From Allohahella marinimesophila (GTDB taxonomy: Bacteria; Pseudomonadota; Gammaproteobacteria; Pseudomonadales; Oleiphilaceae), in assembly GCF_039538005.1 (NCBI RefSeq), contig NZ_BAABBO010000007.1, forward strand, positions 248,001 to 312,000: a DNA stretch of 64,000 bases, read 5' to 3'. This document shows positions 35,747 through 44,579 of this stretch, piece by piece. The notes under the pieces were generated by a model. The model did no database searches. It had not been told where the DNA came from and saw only the letters and a list, made by a program, of their open reading frames with translations. The stretch's first letter is position 1, and each line of letters opens with the position of its first letter. Made by a program: the position numbers and the translations under genes.

Positions 35747-37048
35747 TTGAATATTCTCTTATCGCGTGCCCCAGCGGCCATCCTCGCTTGTTTTTTCACT
35801 ACACTCGCTGCCTGCAGCGATGAATCCTCGAACGGCGGAAGTGTCTCTGCCCAGACCGAGGCACAGACCTTCGCCACAGCAGATACGGTCGAAGAAGCCG
35901 CCAGCGGAGTCGATGCTGAGGGATCTGTCGACACAGGCAGTACGTCTTCGCCAATCGACTATGAAGGCACCGTCGACGAAGGCCTGCGACCGGCAGCGAA
36001 TCAGGGCGGAAGTGGCGGGTCTGGCTTCGCCGGGAACCTGGAATCAAACGGAGGTTCCAGTTCGAATGGGGCGGGTAACGCTTCAGGCTCTGGTAGCAGC
36101 AATAACCCTTTCAACAAGCCGGCGCCGCCGGTAGCCTCGCCAACGCCAACGCCAACGCCAACGCCAACGCCAACGCCAACGCCAACGCCAACGCCAACGC
36201 CAACGCCAACGCCAANGCCTGCAGCACCGGCGCCCACACCAACTCCGCCTCCTGCGCCAGCGCCAGCTGAACTGAAGGTGGAGTCGACTAGCCCAGGCCA
36301 GAATAGTCAGGATCGGGCGTTGTCCACCAAGGTGACCTTGAATTTTTCTGAAGATCTGATCCCGGCTACTGTGAATACGGACAATCTGGAAATTCGGAAG
36401 TCGGGCAGTCCAATCGGCATCAAGGTCGAGTATGCCGCTGGCAGTGATCAGGTTCGCCTGGTTCCACAATCAACACTGTCACCTGACACGCTTTATCAGA
36501 TTGTCATCAAGAGCGGGCTGATGTCGGCCTCGGGTGATGAGGCCACGTGGCAGAGCTGGCAGTTCCGTACCGTGGAAAGTGCAGGGGAGACCTCGCAAGG
36601 CTCGATAGATGGGTGCATGAGTTCTGTCGACGTCGAAATGCTCCGGGCAGTCAATGCGGCGCGGTCCAACGCCCGTAGCTGTGGGGGAACACACTATGCT
36701 GCGCAGTCTGCCCTGCGCTGGAGCTGCAAGCTTGATTCGGCTGCAACGACGCACGCCAGGGATATGGCCAGCAACAATTTCTTCAGTCACACAGGCAGCG
36801 ACGGCTCGAGAATGGGGCAGCGAATGAACAATGCCGGCTATCGCTGGTCTTCAGCGGCGGAGAATATCGCTGGTGGTCAGTACACGGTCGGCAGTGTGAT
36901 GAACGGTTGGTTGTCCAGCGCTGGACATTGCCGCAATATCATGAGTTCGAGCGTGACTGAAATGGGCGCATCGCTCATCACGACGTCACCTGGTTCTTCG
37001 GGTTACAGCCGATACTGGGTGCAGAACTTCGGAAGACCTGCCAACTAG
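35747..37048 (+). CDS. CAP/SCP-domain lipoprotein with Thr-Pro repeat linker and Ig-like domain
   Basis: This protein of about 433 residues begins with a signal peptide and lipobox TTLAAC. A Ser/Gly/Asn-rich low-complexity region follows, then a stretch of about thirteen Thr-Pro repeats. Next is an Ig-like Big_5-type domain (TSPGQNSQDRALSTKVTLNFSEDL) and a C-terminal CAP domain with HARDMASNNFFSHTGSDGSRM and AENIAGG. The CAP His and Glu of the family are in HAR and AEN, and the HTGSDGS segment matches bacterial SCP proteins. No ATG start precedes the signal peptide. TTG 35747 has AGGG upstream and gives a clean lipoprotein signal. One base in the repeat (36216) is undetermined. Confidence 0.8.
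   Translation: MNILLSRAPAAILACFFTTLAACSDESSNGGSVSAQTEAQTFATADTVEEAASGVDAEGSVDTGSTSSPIDYEGTVDEGLRPAANQGGSGGSGFAGNLESNGGSSSNGAGNASGSGSSNNPFNKPAPPVASPTPTPTPTPTPTPTPTPTPTPTPTPXPAAPAPTPTPPPAPAPAELKVESTSPGQNSQDRALSTKVTLNFSEDLIPATVNTDNLEIRKSGSPIGIKVEYAAGSDQVRLVPQSTLSPDTLYQIVIKSGLMSASGDEATWQSWQFRTVESAGETSQGSIDGCMSSVDVEMLRAVNAARSNARSCGGTHYAAQSALRWSCKLDSAATTHARDMASNNFFSHTGSDGSRMGQRMNNAGYRWSSAAENIAGGQYTVGSVMNGWLSSAGHCRNIMSSSVTEMGASLITTSPGSSGYSRYWVQNFGRPAN
36139..36218 (+). repeat. Hexanucleotide GCCAAC tandem repeat encoding Thr-Pro
   Basis: Twelve consecutive copies of GCCAAC cover 36139-36210, followed by a thirteenth with an ambiguous base (N at 36216). The unit is a multiple of three, so copy-number change alters linker length without shifting the frame. 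The unresolved base suggests the assembly is uncertain here. Confidence 0.85.
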
Positions 37049-37190
37049 AATTTTACCGGCCGTTATCAAGGTCGGTCGGCAGCTTATCAAAGGCGTACTG
37101 TTTGGCGGTGGACTACATCGATCATTTGGCTCGGGCAGCGCAGTATGCGCTATGCTCGGGTATACAAGTCATCAAGCTGTTGTCTGAATT

Positions 37191-38045
37191 ATGTCCGTTG
37201 ATCTGCAAGCGCTATATCCCAAGCTCATCAGTCTGCTGTTGGACCCAGTCTTTGTGGTCGACAGGCATAACCTGATTGTTTTCGTCAGTGACGCCTGTGA
37301 GAACTTGCTTGGCTACAGTGCTGAGGAATTAACTGGGACCGCCATCACCGACTATGTACACCCTGAGGACCAGGAGGCTTCGCGTGCCTCTATCGTCCGG
37401 GTCATGAGTGGCCAGCCCCATCGTGATTTTCGCAACCGTTATATCCATAAAGACGGTACTGTGGTCTATATCCTCTGGTCTGCGCAGTGGTCCGAAGAGG
37501 ATCATGTGCGAATCGGGGTAGCCCGGGATGTGACCGCCCTTCGGCATGCAGAAGAGAAACTGAAATTCCTGGCCCATCACGACCCACTCACCGGTCTGAC
37601 CAATCGCTCTCTGTTCAATGATCGGCTCGCCCTGGCGTTGCGTGCCGCCCCACGCCAACAGCATCGCTTGGCCTTACTGTTTCTGGACGTTAATGACTTC
37701 AAACTCATCAATGATACGTATGGTCATGCGGCTGGTGATCGTGTGCTCTGCACCATTGCACGCAGGCTTGAACTCTGCGTGCGTGAAACGGACACAGTGG
37801 CTCGGCTTGGTGGCGATGAATTCGTTGTTCTATTGACGGACATCCAGGCGGGGGATGCAGTTACCCAAAAGCTTGAACAGATTGTCGAGGTCATGACCGA
37901 ACCCTTGGGCCCTGATTTTGGCGGGATTAATATGCCTTCCATGAGCATCGGCGTGGCGTGTTATCCGGAAAACGGGGAGGATGCTGACCTTCTGCTTAGT
38001 TATGCGGATGAGAATATGTACCACCAGAAAGGGACTTCACGGTAA
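37191..38045 (+). CDS. PAS-GGDEF diguanylate cyclase
   Basis: This 284-residue soluble protein has an N-terminal PAS domain (about 10-125, with LGYSAEELTGTAITDYVHPED and a PAC-like HRDFRNRYIHKDGT) and a GGDEF domain. The active site is GGDEF at 207-211. RETD lies five residues before it as an intact inhibitory site. There is no membrane anchor. The ligand of the PAS domain is unknown. The 3' end overlaps a convergent deoxyribosyltransferase gene by 50 bases. Confidence 0.9.
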   Translation: MSVDLQALYPKLISLLLDPVFVVDRHNLIVFVSDACENLLGYSAEELTGTAITDYVHPEDQEASRASIVRVMSGQPHRDFRNRYIHKDGTVVYILWSAQWSEEDHVRIGVARDVTALRHAEEKLKFLAHHDPLTGLTNRSLFNDRLALALRAAPRQQHRLALLFLDVNDFKLINDTYGHAAGDRVLCTIARRLELCVRETDTVARLGGDEFVVLLTDIQAGDAVTQKLEQIVEVMTEPLGPDFGGINMPSMSIGVACYPENGEDADLLLSYADENMYHQKGTSR

Positions 38046-38577
38046 GGGCCTTAACACAGGTGCGGAACAGCTCGCTTGAAAAGTGGCTATGATCTCCCTC
38101 TGTGTTCGCCACATACAGCCCCCCTCCGGACTCCGCCATTCCGCACTCGATCATCAGGTTGTCGCTGAGTTCGAAATCCTCGATGGTGTGGCCAGTGATC
38201 CCCTGAGTTGCCGCGCCAGCCCTGTGAAGATAAGGCCGCTTGTCCATGGTGAACCCGAATGCCGGTTTGCCGTGACCGATCATATAGCCAACTTCAAAGA
38301 CGGTGCCTGGGTCGGCGCTGATGCCCCGGAATGGCGTCAGGTTCGCTATTATCGCGCTGCAGCTGTCCATGAGATCGCGGTTTGCCCTGTATATTCGCAG
38401 AGCATGAGCCTGCTTCGTTTCCTGCTTGTCAAAAACGAGATCGGCATCCAGAGGATCTACACCCACAAACCCTTGCGCCTGAAGAAGGCGTTTTTTCTCC
38501 GCGACGATGGTCTGGTGCTCCTCTTTCGGAAAGAAGACTTCCGGTCCAGCGAGGTAAATGCGGTGAGGGTGTTCCAT
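37996..38577 (-). CDS. Nucleoside 2-deoxyribosyltransferase
   Basis: This 193-residue enzyme transfers deoxyribose between nucleobases or hydrolyses deoxynucleosides. It has the family marks RIYLAGPEVFF at the start, then LTPFRGISADPGTVFEVGYMIG, where the Asp/Glu pair serves as general acid and nucleophile, and SDNLMIECG near the end. Length is typical. It is probably cytoplasmic. Its last 17 codons overlap the 3' end of the convergent PAS-GGDEF gene, so the annotated C-terminus (SLSGGTYSHPHN) may be an extension. Confidence 0.88.
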   Translation of the reverse strand: MEHPHRIYLAGPEVFFPKEEHQTIVAEKKRLLQAQGFVGVDPLDADLVFDKQETKQAHALRIYRANRDLMDSCSAIIANLTPFRGISADPGTVFEVGYMIGHGKPAFGFTMDKRPYLHRAGAATQGITGHTIEDFELSDNLMIECGMAESGGGLYVANTEGDHSHFSSELFRTCVKALTVKSLSGGTYSHPHN

Positions 38578-38689
38578 GGCGGGTGAACCTCTGGCTATAT
38601 GATTGACTCGGTCAGCATGCTAAAACGTCACGTCCAGCTGTGGCCAGCGTATCTTCAACGCTTGAGCCGATGATACCAGGAGGAAGGCG

Positions 38690-39121
38690 ATGATTATTTG
38701 CGGAGTTGAGTTGACCGGTAGCGATGCGGTGGTCTGTTTGCTGGAGCTGGACCGGGGGCAGTTCAGCTTGCCCGAAAGCAAGATACGCAAGTTGACCCTC
38801 AACAAGAACCATACCCGGGAAGACCTGAAGCAGTTCCAGTCGGACTTTGCGGACATGCTGGCCAGAAATGAGGTGAGCTGTGTTGCGATCAAGGAACGAA
38901 TGACGAAAGGCAAATTTGCTGGTGGCTCGAGCAGCTTCAAGCTCGAGGCGGCTATTCAGTTAATCGCCGATGTTCAGCTGGAGGTGAAATTGATCCCTAC
39001 ATCGCTGGCAAAGTCTACACTGTCAGCCAATCCACTGCCGATAGCGTTTACTGAGACTGGCTTGAAGGCTTTTCAGGAAGCAGCCTTCATCACCGCTTAT
39101 GTGGGGCATATGGCGAAGTGA
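38690..39121 (+). CDS. DUF3010-family protein
   Basis: This 143-residue protein starts with MIICGVELTGSDAVVCLLE and contains IKERMTKGKFAGGSSSFKLEA and an IPTSLAKST segment, the pattern of DUF3010. The fold resembles an RNase H-like domain and the function is unknown. GGAGGAAGGCG precedes the ATG. It is followed by the antiporter gene in the same direction after 108 bases. Confidence 0.8.
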   Translation: MIICGVELTGSDAVVCLLELDRGQFSLPESKIRKLTLNKNHTREDLKQFQSDFADMLARNEVSCVAIKERMTKGKFAGGSSSFKLEAAIQLIADVQLEVKLIPTSLAKSTLSANPLPIAFTETGLKAFQEAAFITAYVGHMAK

Positions 39122-39229
39122 GTTTGTCAAATGAAGGCAGCGAATCAGATCTTCTGCGGTCCCAGTACCCGCAGCACTTCTTCAGCCATAGCGTTCCGAT
39201 CGTTTTCTTCGGTCGGCGGATAATCACCC

Positions 39230-40429
39230 TTGAGTGAGCTTTTCCCACATTGGCTATCCATCGACACCACAAACGCCACCATCAACATGATGCTGCTCGG
39301 CGTCATTCTGTCCGCCAGTATTTTCGCGGCTGCGATTGCCCGCCGGACGAACATTCCGCGGATATCCATTCTGATGATGGTGGGTATTGGCATTGCCTTC
39401 ATTCAGCAGGTATGGCTGGGTGCTCCCGCTGACGATTTGCTGAAGGGGCTGAGTACGCCTTTGATTCAGCTGGCCTTGGTCATGGTGGCTTTCCTGCTCG
39501 GTAACGAGTTGGAGTTTGGGCAGTTGCGGCAGACTGGTCGGCTGATTCTGGTGACTTCTCTCAGTGTCGTCCTCATGAGCGACCTATTGGTTGGCGCGGG
39601 CCTGCTAATGCTCGGGTTTCCCATTGTTGTGGCTGTCTCGCTGGCTGCCATATCAGTAGCGACGGATCCCGCTGCTGTCAGCGAGTCGGTGCGGGATAGT
39701 GGGCGCACTGGGTTGGTGCCCAGGGTTTTGCTGGGTGTCGTCGCTATCGATGACGCCTGGGGTATTGTCCTGTTCGGCGTCAGCATGTCGATTCTCGGCT
39801 GGATGGTGGGTGCCGAGGGCCAGCTGGCCTTGTGGCATGCCATGTGGGAGTTGGGTGGTGCGATACTGTTAGGCTTTGCGGTGGGGCTGCCCGCGGCCAT
39901 GCTGACCGGTCGTCTAAAGCCGGGCGAGCCGACTCAGATCGAAGCTATTGCGATCATTCTGTTGTTGACCGGGCTGTCATCGTTTCTGGGCGTATCAGCC
40001 CTGCTGGCATCAATGGTCGCCGGAGGGCTGGTGGCCAATTGCTCCCATCACCATACCCGCTCGTTCCAGGAAATCGAGCTGATCGAGTGGCCATTTCTAG
40101 TGTTCTTTTTTGTGTTGTCCGGGGCCAGCATCGATTTGTACAAGGTGGACGATGCACTCATGTTGACGCTCGCCTATATCGTTCTGCGGCTGGCAGGCCG
40201 GTTGGTAGGTGGGCTTCTGGCAGCCGTACTCACTCGACCAGGGCACGAAGGGCTGCCCCACAATATTGGGCTGGCCCTCACACCCCAGGCTGGAGTCGCT
40301 ATCGGCATGGCCTTGCTCGCGGCGGAGCGATTCCCGCAATACCGTGACTCCATCCTGCCGGTTGTAGTCGCTTCTACCATCCTGTTTGAGTTGATCGGGC
40401 CCTTACTGGTACGACGGGTACTACGTTGA
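39230..40429 (+). CDS. Cation/proton antiporter, CPA family
   Basis: This 399-residue protein has about twelve hydrophobic helices and matches Na+/H+ antiporters of the CPA type. The conserved helix carries ATDPAAV and then the ion-binding pair VAIDDAWGIVLFG. Further helices include FLGVSALLASMVAGGLVAN. It is expected to exchange Na+ or K+ for H+ across the inner membrane. TTG 39230 is used because no ATG lies upstream in frame and the TTG comes before the first helix. An ATG at 39287 would lose the short N-terminus. The ribosome site is weak, so the start is uncertain. Confidence 0.85.
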   Translation: MSELFPHWLSIDTTNATINMMLLGVILSASIFAAAIARRTNIPRISILMMVGIGIAFIQQVWLGAPADDLLKGLSTPLIQLALVMVAFLLGNELEFGQLRQTGRLILVTSLSVVLMSDLLVGAGLLMLGFPIVVAVSLAAISVATDPAAVSESVRDSGRTGLVPRVLLGVVAIDDAWGIVLFGVSMSILGWMVGAEGQLALWHAMWELGGAILLGFAVGLPAAMLTGRLKPGEPTQIEAIAIILLLTGLSSFLGVSALLASMVAGGLVANCSHHHTRSFQEIELIEWPFLVFFFVLSGASIDLYKVDDALMLTLAYIVLRLAGRLVGGLLAAVLTRPGHEGLPHNIGLALTPQAGVAIGMALLAAERFPQYRDSILPVVVASTILFELIGPLLVRRVLR

Positions 40430-40542
40430 GTGGAGGCCTAGAATTAAAAGAAGCCATCCACCAACTGGACACCAGCAACAATCATTTCGCCAGGCTTTTT
40501 GACACCAGCTTGTAGGCCACAGCAGGCGTTTTTATCGGCATC

Positions 40543-43329
40543 CTAATCAGCCGAAAGTGCTCTCAAAAAAGCTACCAGATCGTCGCGTTCTGCGCTCGTC
40601 AGGCGCAGCGGTCGGATATCAGTATCTGCCATCGGATCGCCGAATCCACCGTCGTTATAGGCAGAGACCACTGCCTCCAATGAACCCAGGCTGCCATTGT
40701 GCATATAGGGCGCGGTCGAGACCAGCTCTCGCAAAGAGGGCACTTTGAACAGTTGGAAATCCCTATCCCGCCCGCTGACTTCGGCGCGACCCGGATCGCT
40801 GTCCGTGGTCAGGCCGTTATGGCGGAAGGTTTCATCGGTGAAATTGTCACCTGCGTGACAGCCAGCGCAACGTGCCTTGTTCTGGAACAGATCCAGGCCA
40901 CGCTTCTCAGCGGGATTAAGAGCCGAGGCATTACCGGCCAGGAACGAATCGACCCGGGTTCGAGGCGCAAACTGAACCGCCTGGAAGCTAGCCAAAGCCT
41001 GGGCAATGGTATCGGCGGACGGTGCCTGGCCAAACACCTGCTGAAAGCGACTGTTGTAGCTGCTGTTTGCGCGTAGGCGCTGCACCGCTTCGGTCATCGG
41101 CAGATTCATCTCATGCGAGGCCTGAATCGGTGTCAAGGCCTGTACATCCAGCGTTTCATCCAGGCCGCTCCAGCCCTGCATCGATGAGAACAAGCGGTTC
41201 AGAAGCATCGGGGTATTGCGCACACCGGCATCGGTGGGCTCATTGCCTTGCGCTATTGGTAAACCGTCGGTAAAGGCTTGCGTCGGATTATGACAGGTGG
41301 CACAGGAGGTCGTGCGCTGCCTGGAGAGGATGACATCGTTGAACAGTTCTTCACCCAGGTCGGCTGCCGCTGAGCTGAAGTTATCTACGCCGGTGACATT
41401 GAAGCGCAGGTCGGACAGGTGCGAGGGGATGCTATTCATCAACGCGCTGTTTGCCGCCTTGTTGGTTCGAACATTCGCATAGTGCCCGATTTCATAAGCC
41501 GTTCGGGCGACATTGGAGACCTTCACTTCGTCCAGGATCAACAGGGCATTCGAGCTCTCAGGTCCGACTCGGAGCGATCCGCTGGTTCTCACCGAGCCGA
41601 AATTGGATGTACTGCGGCTGGCGACCATGCGGCCATCGACATACAGTTGCATCTGGCTGGAAGCCGAGTCCACCGTCAAGGCGACATGCGTCCAGCTATT
41701 CGTGGCGATGCTGCTACCGTTCAGCGACAGACGGGTATTCGCGGTATCGGTAACCGTCGCCGACAAGGTGCTGCCATTGAGCAGGGATATCTCAATACCA
41801 CCGTTCAGGTTGAATAAGCGAACGGTACCGGAACCGTTCATCTTTCTGACCCAGAAATCGACGGTAAAGCCCTTGTCCAGCGTGTCCCAGCCTCTATTTT
41901 TAGCCACCTCGACATACTGACCGTTGCCGAAGTAGATCGCTTGCCCAAAGCGTCCTACAATTTCATCCCGATTGTTGTATTCCAGCGGGAATTTTGCACC
42001 GACCAGGGTTCCATTATTGAAATTGCCGGAGGTGTCGGGGGTACGCGTTCTCTGATAGCCGCCATCCCGGTCAATCTGTTCGTTCATGCCAAAATACAGC
42101 ACGAAGTTGCCATCCAGATAGTCATCGAAACCTACTTCAGTGTAATCCCGGGAATTGGAGCCAAAAACGGGATAGCTGGGCCCTCTGACCGAGTAAGGTA
42201 TTTTCAGATCATCGACATCTTTGTACGGTGTCCACATGGTGGTGAAGGCACCCGGGGATGAGACGAACAAACGGTTCCGGACGTGACGATAAGGATTGAT
42301 CGGCCCGTCAATGTGCCGGAAGACCCCGCCAGTCCAGCGCCCAACGACCGTGGTGGCGGTGCGCCGTGCGTTCACGCCTTCCCTGGAGGCCTGATAGAAC
42401 AACTCAGAACCATCATGACTGATCCAGGGGTAAGCACCCTTAACCAGGTCATTGCGCCTGTATTCGTTGCCGGCTGCATCGAGCAATGGGCTTTCTGCGA
42501 TAGGGAAGCGTGTGCGGAATGGCATGCCGCCGACTGTCTGGTTACGGTCATCCCAGTACATGTTCGCGATGGAGTTCGGGGTTCGCCAGCTAGCTGTCGC
42601 GTTAGCTACCGGGTTCCAGCTATAGACCAGGTTATCGATTCGACCTGGATCTTCCGGATGCCCCTGACAGACTATCAACATGCCATCCAGTGTGACTGAA
42701 GGCTCGATGCACATGAACTGGGCACCACTTTGCAGTCTGAGACTTCTGAAAGAACTCGTGAGTTCGGCGCTGCTCACCTGGGCATCTCGCGTATTGGCAT
42801 TGCTGACGATGAATGTAGCTGTGCGGTAGCCCATGTTGCGAGAATGGCCATCCCGCTGAATGGTGTGGTAGACGATCGCCTTATAGGTACTGTAACTGCC
42901 TGATGTCGAAAAACGGCCTGCTGCGTCTGAGGGATATGGGTTTTCTCCGCTGACGGCACTGTCGGGCACGATGGCGAGCCAGTTAAGGTTTCCGCCAGGC
43001 GCATCGCTTTCGAGCTCGAGCGTGACTCTGTTACCAAAGGCATTTTGCCGCGTAAAATCTATCGAGCCATCACTGTTACGCTCAATCCGTTCCGGACGAA
43101 AGGCCTGGGCGTACCAACCACCAGTTCGCTTGGCGACAAAGACACGGCCATCCCATGTTTCTGAATGACCATTACCTTCAAACGGGGTGTTGATGACTCT
43201 TGGAAATGCACGACTGCGTGAATCGTTCAGCGAATATAAGGCTGCATTGGGCGAAGAAAATTTACCGGTGCTCTGCGCCTCATTGACCGGGTTCGGATTG
43301 TCGTTACCGTCATCGTCAGAAGGCGACAC
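40543..43329 (-). CDS. Secreted LamG/di-haem cytochrome c peroxidase, downstream part of a frameshifted gene
   Basis: This 928-residue reading frame is the downstream part of a larger gene; the encoded protein continues that of 43227-44579 after a frameshift near 43370. Residues 1-400 are unlike anything I recognise and contain Trp/Tyr-rich beta segments. Residues about 400-620 form a LamG/concanavalin-like domain (DLDGNFVLYFG, DKGFTVDFWVRKM, SWTHVALTVDSASSQMQLYVDG). Residues about 650-928 are a di-haem cytochrome c peroxidase/MauG-type domain with haem motifs SCATCH (676-680) and CAGCH (821-825). A Tyr/His-rich APYMHNGSLGSLEAVV segment follows. It has no signal peptide of its own. It is likely surface or periplasmic and redox-active. 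Confidence 0.75.
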   Translation of the reverse strand: MSPSDDDGNDNPNPVNEAQSTGKFSSPNAALYSLNDSRSRAFPRVINTPFEGNGHSETWDGRVFVAKRTGGWYAQAFRPERIERNSDGSIDFTRQNAFGNRVTLELESDAPGGNLNWLAIVPDSAVSGENPYPSDAAGRFSTSGSYSTYKAIVYHTIQRDGHSRNMGYRTATFIVSNANTRDAQVSSAELTSSFRSLRLQSGAQFMCIEPSVTLDGMLIVCQGHPEDPGRIDNLVYSWNPVANATASWRTPNSIANMYWDDRNQTVGGMPFRTRFPIAESPLLDAAGNEYRRNDLVKGAYPWISHDGSELFYQASREGVNARRTATTVVGRWTGGVFRHIDGPINPYRHVRNRLFVSSPGAFTTMWTPYKDVDDLKIPYSVRGPSYPVFGSNSRDYTEVGFDDYLDGNFVLYFGMNEQIDRDGGYQRTRTPDTSGNFNNGTLVGAKFPLEYNNRDEIVGRFGQAIYFGNGQYVEVAKNRGWDTLDKGFTVDFWVRKMNGSGTVRLFNLNGGIEISLLNGSTLSATVTDTANTRLSLNGSSIATNSWTHVALTVDSASSQMQLYVDGRMVASRSTSNFGSVRTSGSLRVGPESSNALLILDEVKVSNVARTAYEIGHYANVRTNKAANSALMNSIPSHLSDLRFNVTGVDNFSSAAADLGEELFNDVILSRQRTTSCATCHNPTQAFTDGLPIAQGNEPTDAGVRNTPMLLNRLFSSMQGWSGLDETLDVQALTPIQASHEMNLPMTEAVQRLRANSSYNSRFQQVFGQAPSADTIAQALASFQAVQFAPRTRVDSFLAGNASALNPAEKRGLDLFQNKARCAGCHAGDNFTDETFRHNGLTTDSDPGRAEVSGRDRDFQLFKVPSLRELVSTAPYMHNGSLGSLEAVVSAYNDGGFGDPMADTDIRPLRLTSAERDDLVAFLRALSAD

Positions 43330-44579
43330 CGTAATCGCCCTGCTGGCCGTGGCCGCTGCGTTACCGGCTCATCAGACACGTTATAACGTAATGTGTAAGT
43401 ACCGGGTGTTCCTGTATTGACGGAACCGGAGACAGCTATTCGGCTGCTGATATCGCCATCGACATCATCGGTCGCCGTCGCGCCGGGATCGCGATAAGCC
43501 ATGCCCTGGCTGACCATTTCATTACTGGCGCCATTCAGCCTGATCACTGGGCGCGTAGTATCCTGACCTACTGTTTCAATCGCCTGCCAAACCACCGAGC
43601 CTGTTGAAGTCAACAGGACTACATTGCCTTCGTTCAATACCTCCAACCTGACCGCTCCGGAATCATTGGTGCCACTCGACCAGACCGACGAACCGGCGCT
43701 GTTGCGCAACACCAGGTTACCATCGCCCTGCATACGGGCACGGATGGCACCTGAACCGTTGGTGCTTGTCGCCCAGAGGGCCCGACCGGAATCGGTATAA
43801 AGCACCAGGTTACCATCCCCCTGCATCGCCAGATAATGACTGCCGTCCGCTGAGGTCAGACGATCGTTAGTTCTCAGCTCCCGATCCGATTCCAGCGTAC
43901 CACTGGCTCGCGCTATGACTTGTACCGTTCTTGAAACAGTAGCCGCCGCATTACCGGCTGCATCCTGCACGTTGTATTGCAGGGCGTAATTGCCCGCTAC
44001 AGATGTATTGACCGAACCGCTCACCACAATGCTGGTACTGATGTTGCCATCAACATTATCTGAAGCGCTGGCACCGGGATCGGTAAACGTGCCGCCCTGG
44101 TTGAGGCTGATCGTGGCATCGCCGTTCAGCGTAATCACCGGCCTGATCGTATCAGTTGGCGGTGCTTGCACAGTCCCAGTGGACCAGACTGATGCACCAC
44201 GACTATTGCGCATGACCAGGTTGCCGTCACCTTGCATGACGAGACGGACCCCGCCCGAGCTGGCGGTACTACTGGACCACACCGCCCGACCACGTCGGTC
44301 ACGCATGACCAGATTGCCATCCGGCTGCATTCTTACCCGAACGCCACCCTTGCCATTGCTGCCAGATGACCACAGTGAATTTCGCGTCGACCAATCCCTC
44401 AACACCAGGTTCCCGTCACCTTGCAGATACAAACGATAGATCCCGTTATCGGATTCCAGGTATTGGTCCAGCGTCAATTCCTGATTCACGGTCAGGGTGC
44501 TGGCAGCCTGCAGCCACTGACTTGACAGCAGCATCAGAAAAGCACAGAGCCACAATGGCAGGCGAGGTCGGTTTTTCAT
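43227..44579 (-). CDS. Secreted lectin/Ig-like protein, upstream part of a frameshifted gene
   Basis: A signal peptide (cleavage near WLQAAS) leads into a beta-prism bulb-lectin domain with three GDGNLV/PDGNLV repeats. A DUF5011-like Ig domain follows (PVITLNGDATISLNQGGTFTDPGA and DNVDGNIS), then a second bulb-lectin domain and a second Ig domain. In the second Ig domain the frame reads YNVSDEPVTQRPRPAG, whereas the matching first domain has YNVQDAAGNAAAT. Shifting by one base after GATG restores SDxAGNAAATASRAITVSPSDDDGN, which joins the next frame exactly. So the last 45 residues of this frame are out-of-frame noise. The cause may be a real deletion or a sequencing error. Confidence 0.8.
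   Translation of the reverse strand: MKNRPRLPLWLCAFLMLLSSQWLQAASTLTVNQELTLDQYLESDNGIYRLYLQGDGNLVLRDWSTRNSLWSSGSNGKGGVRVRMQPDGNLVMRDRRGRAVWSSSTASSGGVRLVMQGDGNLVMRNSRGASVWSTGTVQAPPTDTIRPVITLNGDATISLNQGGTFTDPGASASDNVDGNISTSIVVSGSVNTSVAGNYALQYNVQDAAGNAAATVSRTVQVIARASGTLESDRELRTNDRLTSADGSHYLAMQGDGNLVLYTDSGRALWATSTNGSGAIRARMQGDGNLVLRNSAGSSVWSSGTNDSGAVRLEVLNEGNVVLLTSTGSVVWQAIETVGQDTTRPVIRLNGASNEMVSQGMAYRDPGATATDDVDGDISSRIAVSGSVNTGTPGTYTLRYNVSDEPVTQRPRPAGRLRCRLLTMTVTTIRTRSMRRRAPVNFLRPMQPYIR
43366..43374 (-). other. Single-base deletion joining the two frames of the lectin-peroxidase gene
   Basis: The minus strand reads GATGAGCCGG across 43373-43364, and the equivalent position in the first Ig repeat reads GATGCAGCCGG. 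The missing C between 43370 and 43369 explains the shift. Adding it back gives one open frame from 44579 to 40543 coding for about 1345 residues. Confidence 0.8.

Noticed and set aside
36139..36218. CRISPR-like or regulatory repeat
   Set aside because: Units are contiguous hexamers without spacers and lie within a coding frame as Thr-Pro linker repeats.
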